64,000 nt of DNA from Halopseudomonas sp002296055. GTDB taxonomy: Bacteria > Pseudomonadota > Gammaproteobacteria > Pseudomonadales > Pseudomonadaceae. This document shows positions 16,689 to 26,597 of this stretch, in pieces (positions within the stretch are counted from its first letter, which is position 1; each line of letters starts with the position of its first letter). The position numbers were made by a program, and so were the translations under genes. The stretch lies in assembly GCF_050876985.1 (NCBI RefSeq), contig NZ_JBPAPP010000002.1. One strand, written 5' to 3'. The notes beneath the pieces are model-generated. The model was not told where the DNA came from. It made no database searches and worked only from the letters and a program-made list of their open reading frames with translations.

Positions 16689-18521
16689 ATGCCCTTGCTG
16701 TCTCGAACGCTATGTCTGGCGCTACTACTGTTCACCGCCCCGCCCACCTGGGCCACGCTCTACCATCAGCACGGCTACTCGCTTTACGGCCAGCCCAAAT
16801 ACCCCGCCAACTTCGAGCATCTGGACTACGTCAACCCGGACGCGCCCAAGGGCGGCACGCTGCGTGTCATGGGCAACGGCACCTTTGACACCCTCAACCC
16901 CTACACCCTCAAGGGCACCAGCCCGATCAACACCGGCGACTTTGCACAGTTTGGCATCAGCGAGTTGAACGAGCCGCTGATGGTGGGCAGCGGCGTTTAC
17001 GACCCCTCCGGTGATGAGCCTTATTCAGCCTATGGCCTGATCGCCGAGAGTCTGGAGTTTGCCGACAACCGCAGCTGGGTAGTATTCAATTTGCGGCCCG
17101 AGGCGCGCTTCCACGACGGCGAACCGATTACCGCCGAGGACGTGGCCTTTTCCTACCGTCTGCTCAAGGAGCAGGGTCACCCTAACTACCGCTCGGTGCT
17201 GCAAGACGTCAGCCGCATCGACATCCTGGGAGAGCGGCGCATTCGCTTTATCTTCAGCCGCCCCGGCAACTCACTGCTGATCCTGCGTCTGGGCGAACTG
17301 CCGGTGCTGCCGGCGCATTACTGGCAGGGCCGAGACTTTGCCAGCACCACGTTCCAGGCCGGCCTCAACAGCGGCCCCTATCGGGTCAGCAGTGTGGACC
17401 CCGGCCGGCGCATCAGTTTTCAGCGAGTGGAGAATTACTGGGGCCGGGATCTGCCTATCAACCGAGGCAAGTACAACCTGGACCGGATGGAAGTGGAGTT
17501 CTACCGCGATAACAGCGTCGCCTTTGAAGCCTTCAAGGCCGGTGAATTCGATATTTACATCGACCGAAAAGCGGCCAACTGGGCCAATGCCTACGCCTTC
17601 CCGGCGGTGGCCAACGGCGACGTAATCAAGCGCGCGGTACCCCACGAGATTCCCAGCCCCACCCAGGCGATGTTCTTCAACACCCGTCGTACCCCGTTCG
17701 ACAGCCTGCCGCTGCGCAAGGCGCTGGGCATGCTATTCGACTTTGAGTGGTCCAACCGGGTGCTGTTCTACGATGCCTATCGGCGCTCGCAAAGTTACTA
17801 CCCCAATAGCCCGTTTAGCGCTACGGGCCTGCCTGCCGGCCAGGAGTTCCTCTACCTGTCGCCCTTTCGCGAACAACTGCCATCGGAACTCTTCCTGCAG
17901 CCATTCAGTCTACCCGTGACCGACGGGCGCGGCATTCCGCGCGATACGCTGCGAGAAGCGGTGGAGCTGTTTGCCGAAGCCGGCTGGAAGCTGCGCCAGG
18001 GGCGTCTGCAGAACGACCAGGGCCAGGATTTGCGGTTTGAAATGCTGCTGGTCAACCCCAGTCTGGAACGTATCCTGCAGCCCTACCGGGCAAATCTGGC
18101 ACGTTTGGGCATCGATATGCAGATTCGCACCGTGGACCGAGCGCAATACAAGGCACGACTGGACCAGTTTGACTACGACATGATTCTGACCACCCTGCCG
18201 CAAGGACTTTCACCTGGACTGGAGCAATTCGGCTACTTTCACTCCAGCCAGCGCAATGTCAAAGGCAGCCGTAATTACGCTGGCATCAACAACCCGGTCG
18301 TGGACAGCCTGGTCGAACAGCTCCGGGCGGCCAGCAGCCGTAGCGAGCAGGTAGCGGCTGCGCGAGCCCTCGACAGGGTGCTGCTGTGGAACCACTATAC
18401 AATTCCGAACTGGTATATCGACTACCACCGCATCGCCTACCGCAGCTGGCTCCGCACTCCGGAGATTCCGCCCTACTCGCTGTCGATTCGCAGCTGGTGG
18501 CAGGCGCCGGCGCAACAATAG
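16689..18521 (+). CDS. Extracellular solute-binding protein of peptide ABC transporter, copy 1
   Basis: 610 aa SBP family 5 (YejA-like). A signal peptide (MPLLSRTLCLALLLFTAPPTWA) precedes a mature protein starting with the YejA-type GYSLYGQPKYPANFEHLDYVN segment; later DAPKGGTLRV and RPEARFHDGEPITAEDV are classic oligopeptide-binding motifs. It captures peptides in the periplasm for YejBEF. The ATG at 16689 has GGA eight bases upstream and a clean signal; an in-frame GTG at 16677 is possible. It starts an operon of two binding proteins, two permeases and one ATPase. Confidence 0.88.
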   Translation: MPLLSRTLCLALLLFTAPPTWATLYHQHGYSLYGQPKYPANFEHLDYVNPDAPKGGTLRVMGNGTFDTLNPYTLKGTSPINTGDFAQFGISELNEPLMVGSGVYDPSGDEPYSAYGLIAESLEFADNRSWVVFNLRPEARFHDGEPITAEDVAFSYRLLKEQGHPNYRSVLQDVSRIDILGERRIRFIFSRPGNSLLILRLGELPVLPAHYWQGRDFASTTFQAGLNSGPYRVSSVDPGRRISFQRVENYWGRDLPINRGKYNLDRMEVEFYRDNSVAFEAFKAGEFDIYIDRKAANWANAYAFPAVANGDVIKRAVPHEIPSPTQAMFFNTRRTPFDSLPLRKALGMLFDFEWSNRVLFYDAYRRSQSYYPNSPFSATGLPAGQEFLYLSPFREQLPSELFLQPFSLPVTDGRGIPRDTLREAVELFAEAGWKLRQGRLQNDQGQDLRFEMLLVNPSLERILQPYRANLARLGIDMQIRTVDRAQYKARLDQFDYDMILTTLPQGLSPGLEQFGYFHSSQRNVKGSRNYAGINNPVVDSLVEQLRAASSRSEQVAAARALDRVLLWNHYTIPNWYIDYHRIAYRSWLRTPEIPPYSLSIRSWWQAPAQQ

Positions 18522-18538
18522 AAGAACAAGGGACCTGA

Positions 18539-20383
18539 ATGCGACTCTCGTTGAAAACCTGCAGCCTGGCGCTGCTGATATGCGCTAGCGGCGCACTGCA
18601 GGCCGCACCACAACACGCCGTCACGCTCTATGATGAGGCGCCCAAGTATGACGCCAACTTCACCCACTTTGATTACGTCAACCCGGACGCCCCCAAGGGC
18701 GGCACCCTGCGACTGTCCGGTTTCGGCAGCTTTGACTCCTTCAATGGCTACATTAGCCGTGGCACCGCCGCCGAGAACCTTGGTCTGATCTACGACACCC
18801 TGACCTTCCACGCACTGGACGAGCCCTTCACCGAGTACGGCCTGGTGGCCAAGAGCATCGAAAAGGCCGAGGACAATAGCTGGGTGCGCTTTCACCTGCG
18901 GCCAGAAGCTCGCTTTCACGATGGCGTCGGCATTACCGCCGACGATGTGGTATTCACCTTCAACGCCCTGGTTGAACAAGGCGCCCCCTTCTACCGCGCC
19001 TACTACAGCGATGTAGATCAGGTGATCGCCGACGATGAACACACCGTCACCTTTCACTTCAAGCACAGCGGCAACCGCGAGCTGCCGCTGGTGCTGGGGC
19101 AGCTGCCTGTGCTGCCCAAGCACTACTGGGCCGAGCGCGACTTCAGCAAAGGCACACTGGAGCCGCCGCTGGGCAGCGGCCCCTATCGCATCACCCAGGT
19201 ACGCCCTGGTCGCAGCGTGACGTTCGAGCGCGTCAAGGATTACTGGGCAGCTGATCTGCCAGTGCAGCGCGGCTTCTACAACTTCGATAAGGTGGTGACC
19301 GACTACTACCGTGACACCAGCGTGATTCTCGAAGCCTTCAAGGCCGGACAGATTGACCTGAACGAGGAAGTGGCCGCCAAGAACTGGGCCACCGGCTACA
19401 CCAGCCCGGCCCTGAGCGACGGGCGCATCATCAAAGAAGAAATCCCTAATCACAACACCCAGGGCATGCAGGGCTTTGTCTTTAACCTGCGCAAACCCTA
19501 CTTCGCCGATGCCAGAGTACGTCAGGCGATTGCCCTGCTGTTCGACTTTGAATGGTCCAACGCCAAGCTGTTTCACAGCGCCTACACCCGCACCACCAGC
19601 TATTTCGACAACTCGGAACTGGCCGCACGCGGCACGCCGAGCGAGGCCGAGCTGGCACTGCTGGCCCCCCTACGCGACCAGCTACCCGAAGCCGCCTTTG
19701 GGCCGGCCTGGACGCCACCCACCACCGATGGCAGTGGCACCGTACGTGATCAGCGCCGCCAGGCCTACGCACTGCTGCAGGAGGCCGGCTGGCAGATCGT
19801 TGACGATAAACTGGTCAACGCTGAAGGTGAGCAACTGAGCTTTGAGTTCCTGCTGGTGCAGGCTGATTTCGAGCGCGTCCTGCTGCCCTTCAAACGCAAC
19901 CTGGCATCGCTGGGCATCAACCTGGAGCTGCGCCGGGTAGACGTCTCTCAATACATCAACCGCCTGCGCTCACGCGACTTCGACATGGTGGTCACCAGCT
20001 TTGCCCAGTCCAACTCGCCCGGTAACGAGCAGCGCGAGTATTGGCACAGCTCCAGCGCCGACAACCCGGGCAGCCGCAACCTCATGGGGCTGCGCGACCC
20101 GGCAGTCGATGCACTGGTCGAGGGCCTGATTCAGGCTGACTCGCGTGACAGCCTGATAACCCATACCCGCGCACTAGATCGGGCCCTGCGCTCACTGCAC
20201 CTGGTGGTGCCCAACTGGTACACCAACGTCTATCGCGTTGCCTACTGGGACAAGTTCGGCCACCCGGCCGAATCGCCAAAATACAGTCTGGGCCTGTTTA
20301 CCTGGTGGGTTGATGCCGAGCGCGATGCGCGTCTGCAGGGCCATCAGCAACAGGTAGCACCCAGCGCCGAGGGAGCCGAATAA
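18539..20383 (+). CDS. Extracellular solute-binding protein of peptide ABC transporter, copy 2
   Basis: 614 aa, paralogous to the preceding gene along its whole length (shared DAPKGGTLR, LRPEARFHDG, FDFEWSN and NPG/SRN segments). Signal peptide MRLSLKTCSLALLICASGALQA. AAGGGA precedes the ATG. The gap to copy 1 is 17 bp and to yejB 2 bp, so all are co-transcribed. Two binding proteins for one membrane channel suggests widened peptide range; which peptides is unknown. Confidence 0.9.
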   Translation: MRLSLKTCSLALLICASGALQAAPQHAVTLYDEAPKYDANFTHFDYVNPDAPKGGTLRLSGFGSFDSFNGYISRGTAAENLGLIYDTLTFHALDEPFTEYGLVAKSIEKAEDNSWVRFHLRPEARFHDGVGITADDVVFTFNALVEQGAPFYRAYYSDVDQVIADDEHTVTFHFKHSGNRELPLVLGQLPVLPKHYWAERDFSKGTLEPPLGSGPYRITQVRPGRSVTFERVKDYWAADLPVQRGFYNFDKVVTDYYRDTSVILEAFKAGQIDLNEEVAAKNWATGYTSPALSDGRIIKEEIPNHNTQGMQGFVFNLRKPYFADARVRQAIALLFDFEWSNAKLFHSAYTRTTSYFDNSELAARGTPSEAELALLAPLRDQLPEAAFGPAWTPPTTDGSGTVRDQRRQAYALLQEAGWQIVDDKLVNAEGEQLSFEFLLVQADFERVLLPFKRNLASLGINLELRRVDVSQYINRLRSRDFDMVVTSFAQSNSPGNEQREYWHSSSADNPGSRNLMGLRDPAVDALVEGLIQADSRDSLITHTRALDRALRSLHLVVPNWYTNVYRVAYWDKFGHPAESPKYSLGLFTWWVDAERDARLQGHQQQVAPSAEGAE

Positions 20384-20385
20384 GC

Positions 20386-21459
20386 ATGCTGGCTTACATC
20401 ATTCGCCGTTTGCTGCTGATTATTCCGACCCTGTTCGGCATCCTGCTGATCAACTTCATGATCATCCAGGCCGCGCCCGGTGGTCCGGTCGAGCAGATGA
20501 TTGCCAACCTTGAAGGCTTCGAGGGCAGCGCCACCAGCCGGGTCGGCGGTGGCGGCAGCGAAGTGGCCAGCGGCGGCAACTATCGCGGCGCCCAGGGGCT
20601 GGACCCGGACATCATCGCCGAGATCGAGCGCATGTACGGCTTTGACAAGCCTGCCCATGAGCGCTTCTGGCTGATGATCAAGGGCTACCTGCAGTTCGAC
20701 TTTGGCGACAGCTTCTTTCGCGATGCCAAGGTGACCGATCTGATCTTGGAGAAGATGCCCGTCTCCATTTCGCTGGGGCTATGGACCACCCTGCTGACGT
20801 ACCTGATTTCCATCCCGCTCGGCATTCGCAAGGCCATCAAGCACGGCTCTGCTTTTGATGTCTGGACCAGCTCGCTGATCATTGTCGGCTACGCCATCCC
20901 CGGCTTTTTGCTGGCGATCCTGCTGATCGTGCTGTTTGCCGGCGGCAGCTATCTGGACTGGTTCCCGCTGCGCGGGCTGACCTCCAACAACTTCGAGCAG
21001 ATGAGTACCGGCGAGCAGATTCTCGACTACTTCTGGCACCTGGTGCTGCCGATCTTTGCCATGGTGGTGGGCAGCTTTGCCACCCTGACCATGCTGACCA
21101 AGAACTGCTTTCTCGACGAAATCGGCAAACAGTACGTGGTCACCGCCCGCGCCAAGGGCCTGTCCGAGCGCCGCGTGCTCTACGGCCACGTATTCCGAAA
21201 CGCCATGCTGCTGATCATTGCCGGCTTCCCGTCGGCGCTGATCAGCATCTTCTTCACCGGCTCGCTGCTGATTGAGGTGATTTTCTCCCTCGATGGCCTG
21301 GGCCTGCTCGGCTTTGAAGCGGCGATCAACCGCGACTACCCGGTGATGTTCGGCACCCTCTACATCTTCACGCTGGTCGGTCTGGTGGTGAAGCTGATCG
21401 GCGACATCGCCTACACCTTGGTCGATCCGCGTATCGACTTTTCCAGCCGGGAGGGTTGA
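20386..21459 (+). CDS. yejB: Peptide ABC transporter permease YejB
   Basis: 357 aa with six membrane helices, BPD_transp_1 fold. The N-terminal helix (LAYIIRRLLLIIPTLFGILL) and the EAA loop VVTARAKGLSERRVLYGHVFRNA are clear. A 60-residue insertion (QMIANLEGFEG to MYGFDKP) after helix 1 is typical of YejB. It pairs with YejE to form the inner-membrane pore. Confidence 0.94.
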   Translation: MLAYIIRRLLLIIPTLFGILLINFMIIQAAPGGPVEQMIANLEGFEGSATSRVGGGGSEVASGGNYRGAQGLDPDIIAEIERMYGFDKPAHERFWLMIKGYLQFDFGDSFFRDAKVTDLILEKMPVSISLGLWTTLLTYLISIPLGIRKAIKHGSAFDVWTSSLIIVGYAIPGFLLAILLIVLFAGGSYLDWFPLRGLTSNNFEQMSTGEQILDYFWHLVLPIFAMVVGSFATLTMLTKNCFLDEIGKQYVVTARAKGLSERRVLYGHVFRNAMLLIIAGFPSALISIFFTGSLLIEVIFSLDGLGLLGFEAAINRDYPVMFGTLYIFTLVGLVVKLIGDIAYTLVDPRIDFSSREG

Positions 21460-21462
21460 TCC

Positions 21463-22494
21463 ATGCGTCTATTCAATCTGTCCCCGCTCAATCAGCGCCG
21501 CTTTGCGCGCTTTCGTGCCAACCGCCGCGGCTGGTGGTCGTTGCACCTGTTCATGGTGCTATTCGTGCTCAGCCTCGGCGCCGAACTGATTGCCAACGAC
21601 AAGCCTCTGGCCGTGGGCTATCAGGGCGAGCTGTACTTTCCGGTGTTCAAACGCTATCCGGAAACCGCCTTTGGCGGCGAGTTTCCGATCGAGGCCGACT
21701 ACCGCAGCCCCTACGTGCAGGAGCTGATTACCGAGGCAGGCGACGGCTGGATGCTCTGGCCGCCCATTCCCTATCACTACGACACCATCAACTACGACCT
21801 GCAGGTGCCTGCCCCTGCGCCGCCCTCGGCGGATAATTGGCTGGGCACCGATGATCAGGCGCGGGATGTGATGTCGCGGGTGATCTACGGCTTCCGTATC
21901 TCGGTGCTGTTTGCCCTGACGCTGACCATTTTCAGCTCAATCATCGGCGTCATTGCCGGTGCAGTACAGGGCTTCTACGGCGGGCGTATTGACCTGTTCG
22001 GCCAACGCTTTATCGAGGTCTGGTCAGGCCTGCCGGTGCTTTACCTACTGATCATTCTGGCCAGCTTCGTACAGCCCAACTTCTGGTGGCTGCTGGGCAT
22101 CATGCTGCTGTTTTCCTGGATGGCACTGGTGGATGTGGTGCGCGCCGAATTTCTGCGCGGGCGCAACCTGGAGTACGTGCGCGCCGCCCGCGCCCTGGGC
22201 GCCAGCAACCAGGTGATCATGTTCAGGCATATCCTGCCCAACGCCATGGTCGCCACCCTGACCTTCTTCCCCTTTATTCTGACCGGTGGCGTCATCACCC
22301 TGACCTCGCTCGACTTCCTCGGCTTTGGCCTGCCGCCCGGCGCGCCATCGCTGGGTGAGCTGATTGCCCAGGGCAAGAGCAACTTGCAGGCGCCCTGGCT
22401 GGGGATTACCGCCTTTGTCGTGTTGTCGCTGATGCTCAGCCTGTTGGTGTTTATCGGCGAAGCGCTGCGTGATGCCTTTGACCCAAGGAAATGA
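21463..22494 (+). CDS. yejE: Peptide ABC transporter permease YejE
   Basis: 343 aa. An N-terminal OppC-type segment (LSPLNQRRFARFRANRRGWWSL), a long periplasmic loop (about 45-130) and the EAA loop YVRAARALGASNQVIMFRHILPNA are present. It starts 3 bp after yejB and ends 1 bp before the yejF start. Confidence 0.94.
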   Translation: MRLFNLSPLNQRRFARFRANRRGWWSLHLFMVLFVLSLGAELIANDKPLAVGYQGELYFPVFKRYPETAFGGEFPIEADYRSPYVQELITEAGDGWMLWPPIPYHYDTINYDLQVPAPAPPSADNWLGTDDQARDVMSRVIYGFRISVLFALTLTIFSSIIGVIAGAVQGFYGGRIDLFGQRFIEVWSGLPVLYLLIILASFVQPNFWWLLGIMLLFSWMALVDVVRAEFLRGRNLEYVRAARALGASNQVIMFRHILPNAMVATLTFFPFILTGGVITLTSLDFLGFGLPPGAPSLGELIAQGKSNLQAPWLGITAFVVLSLMLSLLVFIGEALRDAFDPRK

Positions 22495-22495
22495 G

Positions 22496-24130
22496 ATGAG
22501 CGAACAACCTTTGATCAGCATCCGCAATCTCAGCGTGGCCTTTCGTCAGGGCGACGACAGCGTTCTGGCGGTCAAGGATGTCAGCTTTGACATTCAGCCC
22601 GGCCAAACCCTTGCTCTGGTCGGCGAGAGCGGCTCCGGCAAGTCGGTAACCGCGCACTCCATCCTGCGCCTGTTGCCCTACCCGCTCGCCTCGCACCCCA
22701 GCGGCAGTATCGAGTTCCAGGGCAGCGACCTGCTCAAAGCTGGCGAGAACCAGCTGCGCAAGGTGCGCGGCAACCGCATCTCCATGATCTTTCAGGAGCC
22801 CATGAGCTCGCTCAACCCGCTGCACAGCGTCGAGCGGCAGATTGGCGAGGTGCTCGCTCTGCACAAGGGGCTGAACAAGGCGCAGGCGCGTGAACGCACG
22901 CTGGAGCTGCTGGAGTTGGTGGGCATACCGGAGCCGCGCAAGCGCCTCGGCGCCTATCCCCATGAACTGTCCGGCGGCCAGCGCCAGCGCGTGATGATTG
23001 CCATGGCGCTGGCCAATGAACCGGAACTGCTGATCGCCGACGAGCCGACCACCGCGCTGGATGTCACGGTACAGCTGAAAATCCTCGAACTGCTCAAGGA
23101 ACTGCAGCAAAAACTCGGCATGGCGATGCTGCTGATCAGCCACGATCTGAACCTGGTCCGCAAAATTGCCCACCGGGTATGTGTCATGTATCGCGGAGAC
23201 GTCGTCGAAGAGAACGATTGCGCTACTCTGTTCAGCAAGCCGCAGCACGATTACACCCGTCAGCTGCTGGCTGCAGACCCGAGCGGTGAGCCGGTGCCGG
23301 TCGATCCGAATGCAGAGGATATTCTGCGGGCGGAGCAGGTGCGGGTGTGGTTTCCGATCAAAAAAGGCGTACTGCGACGCACCGTTGATCACGTCAAGGC
23401 GGTCACCGACATCAGCTTCAGCCTGCCCCGCGGGCAGACCCTGGGCATTGTCGGTGAAAGCGGCTCGGGCAAGACCACGCTGGGCATGGCGATTCTGCGG
23501 CTGATCGACAGCCAGGGCCTGATCGAGTGTGACGGCAAGCGCCTGGACGGGCTTAGCCAGCAGGAAGTACGTCCGCTGCGCCGCGAGCTGCAGGTGGTTT
23601 TTCAGGACCCTTATGGCAGTCTGAGCCCACGCATGTCCGTCGGTCAGATCATCAGCGAAGGGTTGGAGATTCACCGCATCGGCAATGAGGCAGAGCGTGA
23701 ACAGATGGTGATTCAGGCATTGCAGGAAGTCGGCCTGGATCCGGAGACCCGGCACCGCTATCCGCACGAGTTTTCCGGCGGCCAGCGCCAACGGATCTCG
23801 ATTGCCCGGGCTCTGGTGCTCAAGCCCAAGCTGATCCTGCTGGATGAGCCGACCTCGGCACTGGATCGCACGGTACAGGGGCAGGTAGTTGAGCTGCTGC
23901 GCAGTCTGCAGCAGAAGTACAATCTGACGTATTTGTTTATCAGTCACGACCTGGCAGTGGTCAAGGTTCTCAGCCATCAGTTGATGGTGATCCGCCAGGG
24001 CGAAGTAGTAGAACAGGGACCGGCAGGCGACATCTTCGCTTCTCCGCAGCACGCGTATACGCGGCAGCTGTTGGAAGCGGCCTTTGCCCTGCCGCAAACC
24101 GATAACAGGGCCGATACGGCCATGCACTAA
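22496..24130 (+). CDS. yejF: Peptide ABC transporter ATP-binding protein YejF (two ATPase domains)
   Basis: 544 aa with two fused ABC domains. Domain 1: Walker A GESGSGKS, signature LSGGQRQR, Walker B LLIADEPT. Domain 2 (from about residue 285): Walker A GESGSGKT, signature FSGGQRQR, Walker B LILLDEPT. It energises YejBE. The ATG at 22496 follows AAGGAAATGAG; 27 bp of upstream in-frame sequence overlaps yejE and is not needed. It is followed by fabI after 13 bp. Confidence 0.95.
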   Translation: MSEQPLISIRNLSVAFRQGDDSVLAVKDVSFDIQPGQTLALVGESGSGKSVTAHSILRLLPYPLASHPSGSIEFQGSDLLKAGENQLRKVRGNRISMIFQEPMSSLNPLHSVERQIGEVLALHKGLNKAQARERTLELLELVGIPEPRKRLGAYPHELSGGQRQRVMIAMALANEPELLIADEPTTALDVTVQLKILELLKELQQKLGMAMLLISHDLNLVRKIAHRVCVMYRGDVVEENDCATLFSKPQHDYTRQLLAADPSGEPVPVDPNAEDILRAEQVRVWFPIKKGVLRRTVDHVKAVTDISFSLPRGQTLGIVGESGSGKTTLGMAILRLIDSQGLIECDGKRLDGLSQQEVRPLRRELQVVFQDPYGSLSPRMSVGQIISEGLEIHRIGNEAEREQMVIQALQEVGLDPETRHRYPHEFSGGQRQRISIARALVLKPKLILLDEPTSALDRTVQGQVVELLRSLQQKYNLTYLFISHDLAVVKVLSHQLMVIRQGEVVEQGPAGDIFASPQHAYTRQLLEAAFALPQTDNRADTAMH

Positions 24131-24143
24131 ACAGGAAAGCACT

Positions 24144-24938
24144 ATGGGATTTCTCAGCGGAAAGCGCGTACTCATCGTTGGCGTAGCCAGCAAACTGTCC
24201 ATTGCCTCCGGCATCGCCGCGGCCATGCACCGCGAGGGCGCCGAACTGGCCTTCACCTATCAGAACGAAAAGCTGAAAGGCCGAGTTGAAGAATTCGCTG
24301 CCGGCTGGGGCTCCGGTCCTGAGCTGTGCTTCCCCTGCGATGTGGCCGATGACGCCGAAATCGAGCAGGTGTTCGTCGAGCTGGCCAAGAAGTGGGATGG
24401 CCTGGACTGCATCGTTCACTCAGTCGGCTTTGCCCCGGGCGACCAGCTGGACGGCAACTTCGCCGAAGTCACCACCCGTGAAGGCTTCCGCATTGCCCAC
24501 GACATCAGCGCCTACAGCTTCGTCGCCCTGGCCAAGGCCGGTCGCGAGATGATGAAAGGCCGCAACGGCAGCCTGCTGACCCTGTCCTACCTGGGCGCCG
24601 AGCGCACCATGCCTAACTACAACGTCATGGGCATGGCCAAGGCCAGCCTGGAAGCCGGTGTTCGCTACCTGGCCACCAGCCTGGGCCCGGAAGGCACCCG
24701 CGTAAACGCTATCTCTGCCGGCCCAATCCGCACCCTGGCCGCTTCCGGCATCAAGAGCTTCCGCAAGATGCTGGCGCACAACGCCGCGCAAACACCGCTG
24801 CGTCGTAACGTCACCATCGAAGAAGTCGGCAACGTCGGCGCCTTCCTCTGCTCCGACCTGGCCTCCGGCATGTCCGGTGAAATCACCTACGTGGACGGCG
24901 GCTTCAACATCACCGCCATGGGTGGTCTGGAAGAGTAA
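24144..24938 (+). CDS. fabI: Enoyl-[acyl-carrier-protein] reductase FabI
   Basis: 264 aa, closely resembling Pseudomonas FabI. NADH-binding motif GVASKLSIASGIA, catalytic Tyr149, Tyr159 and Lys166 (equivalent to Tyr146, Tyr156 and Lys163 of E. coli) are present. It performs the last reduction of fatty-acid elongation and is the target of triclosan-like inhibitors. AGGAAAG precedes the ATG. Its 13-bp gap to yejF means some transcription may come from the transporter operon. Confidence 0.97.
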   Translation: MGFLSGKRVLIVGVASKLSIASGIAAAMHREGAELAFTYQNEKLKGRVEEFAAGWGSGPELCFPCDVADDAEIEQVFVELAKKWDGLDCIVHSVGFAPGDQLDGNFAEVTTREGFRIAHDISAYSFVALAKAGREMMKGRNGSLLTLSYLGAERTMPNYNVMGMAKASLEAGVRYLATSLGPEGTRVNAISAGPIRTLAASGIKSFRKMLAHNAAQTPLRRNVTIEEVGNVGAFLCSDLASGMSGEITYVDGGFNITAMGGLEE

Positions 24939-24959
24939 ATCGCCGCTGTTTGCGGGCAT

Positions 24960-24990
24960 AAAAAACCGGGCGACTCAGCCCGGTTTTTTT
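24960..24990 (+). terminator. Rho-independent terminator of fabI
   Basis: A6, CCGGGC, loop GACTCA, GCCCGG, T7. Textbook structure 21 bp after the stop, between convergent fabI and amt. Confidence 0.92.
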
Positions 24991-25045
24991 GTGCCCCTGC
25001 CCCCGCAACATTCGAGGCCAAGAGCACGGATGCACTGCAAGGCAA

Positions 25046-26254
25046 TCAGTCGTCCGAGGTCGCCCCAATCTTGTGAATCGACAGGTCGGCACCCTGGTAT
25101 TCCTCTTCTTCGCTCAGGCGCAGGCCAGCGACCGACTTGATCACGCCGTAGACCAGCAGGCCGCCAATAAAGGCAACCACCACACCGGCCAGCGAGCCGA
25201 TCAACTGCGACATAAAGCTCACACCACCCAGACCGCCCAGCGCCTCGGTACCGAAGATACCCGCCGCCAGACCGCCCCATACGCCGCACAGACCGTGCAG
25301 CGGCCAGACGCCCAGCACGTCATCGATCTTGAAGCGGTTCTGGGTCAGGATAAAGGTCCAGACAAACAGACCGCCCGCCACCGCACCAGTCGCCAGTGCG
25401 CCCAGCGGGTGCATCAGGTCGGAGCCTGCGCACACCGCGACCAGACCGGCCAGCGGGCCGTTATGAATAAAGCCCGGGTCAGCACGGCCTACCAGCAGCG
25501 CCACCAGCGTGCCGCCAACCATCGCCATCAGCGAGTTAACTGCCACCAGGCCACTGATGCCATCCAGTGTCTGCGCAGACATCACGTTAAAGCCGAACCA
25601 ACCGATGGTCAGAATCCACGCGCCCAGTGCCAGAAAGGGAATGTTCGACGGCGGCATGGCAACTACATGGCCACCACGGTAGCGCCCGTTACGCGCGCCT
25701 AGCAGCAGCACAGCGCCAAGTGCAATCCAGCCCCCTACCGCGTGCACAACGACCGAACCGGCAAAGTCGTGGAAACTCGCACCGAAGGTCGCCTCCAGCC
25801 AGCCCTGAAAGCCGTAATTGCCATTCCAGACGATACCTTCAAAGAAGGGATACACCACGCCAACGATAAGCAGCGAGGCGCACAGCTGCGGCGCAAACCG
25901 AGCGCGTTCAGCGATACCACCGGAGATAATCGCCGGAATGGCTGCAGCAAAGGTCATCAGAAAGAAAAACTTAACCAGCGCATAACCGTTGTTTTGCGAC
26001 AGGGTCGCCGCGTCGGCAAAAAAGGTTGCACCGTAGGCAATCCAGTAACCGATAAAGAAGTACGCCAAACAGGAGATCGCGAAGTCGCTGATAATTTTCG
26101 ACAGGGCATTGACCTGGTTTTTCTGCCGCACCGTACCAACCTCAAGAAAGGCAAAGCCGGCGTGCATGGCCAGAACCATGATCGCGCCCATCAGAATAAA
26201 CAGGGTGTTTGCACCGTGAACCAGAGTTTCAACGGCGCTGTGCAGGTTTTCCAT
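25046..26254 (-). CDS. amt: Ammonium transporter (Amt family)
   Basis: 402 aa with 11 predicted membrane helices. FAFLEVGTVRQKNQVNALSK and the pore-histidine segment FHDFAGSVVVHAVGGW are Amt signatures. It conducts ammonium inward. No glnK (PII) gene is adjacent, unlike the usual glnK-amtB pair. The C-terminus RLSEEEEYQGADLSIHKIG is the cytoplasmic tail that PII proteins contact in relatives. AGAGG precedes the ATG. Sigma-54- and NtrC-like sequences lie upstream. Confidence 0.95.
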   Translation of the reverse strand: MENLHSAVETLVHGANTLFILMGAIMVLAMHAGFAFLEVGTVRQKNQVNALSKIISDFAISCLAYFFIGYWIAYGATFFADAATLSQNNGYALVKFFFLMTFAAAIPAIISGGIAERARFAPQLCASLLIVGVVYPFFEGIVWNGNYGFQGWLEATFGASFHDFAGSVVVHAVGGWIALGAVLLLGARNGRYRGGHVVAMPPSNIPFLALGAWILTIGWFGFNVMSAQTLDGISGLVAVNSLMAMVGGTLVALLVGRADPGFIHNGPLAGLVAVCAGSDLMHPLGALATGAVAGGLFVWTFILTQNRFKIDDVLGVWPLHGLCGVWGGLAAGIFGTEALGGLGGVSFMSQLIGSLAGVVVAFIGGLLVYGVIKSVAGLRLSEEEEYQGADLSIHKIGATSDD

Positions 26255-26278
26255 TCAAGCAGCCTCTTGCAAACAAAA

Positions 26279-26295
26279 TGCACCTCATCCGTGCA
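26279..26295. promoter_or_regulatory. NtrC-like dyad close to amt start
   Basis: TGCAC-N7-GTGCA, a perfect 5+5 dyad with the spacing of known NtrC sites, 25 bp upstream of the amt ATG. Its place inside the predicted leader is unusual for an enhancer. Confidence 0.4.
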
Positions 26296-26438
26296 CATCA
26301 CCGCCAGGTGTGCGCATTTGGTGCGATACGCCAACGGAGCGATTGATCAACAACGCGGCTCAGCTAGCGGGGTTTATTAAATTTATATTTATATTTCATC
26401 GATTTAGCCTAAATTCCTGTAACACTCCCCAACGTATT

Positions 26439-26455
26439 GGCACCATGTTGGCGCA
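26439..26455. promoter_or_regulatory. NtrC-like dyad in the amt-EAL gap
   Basis: Minus strand TGCGCCAACATGGTGCC, close to the enteric glnA NtrC site as I remember it. The plus strand also mimics a -24/-12 box (TGGCACC-N4-TGGC), but the dyad reading is the better fit. Confidence 0.4.
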
Positions 26456-26483
26456 GCACTACAAGACTGGCTCCCTTGATTAG

Positions 26484-26499
26484 TGCAATCGTCATACCA
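26484..26499 (-). promoter_or_regulatory. Candidate sigma-54 promoter for amt
   Basis: TGGTATG-N4-TTGCA on the minus strand fits the -24/-12 consensus with GG and GC correctly spaced and two substitutions. It would give a leader of about 215 nt before amt. Confidence 0.45.
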
Positions 26500-26597
26500 A
26501 ATTGGCAAAATCGTGCACTGAAAGCGCACAATGACACTTTTATGACAGCGCCAGCGGCTCCCCTATGCAGCGTTACGGCAGCTTCCAGCTGCTTGGC

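Noticed and set aside
26438..26452. Sigma-54-like box facing the EAL gene
   Set aside because: The -12 element is off consensus and the same bases form a better NtrC-like dyad.
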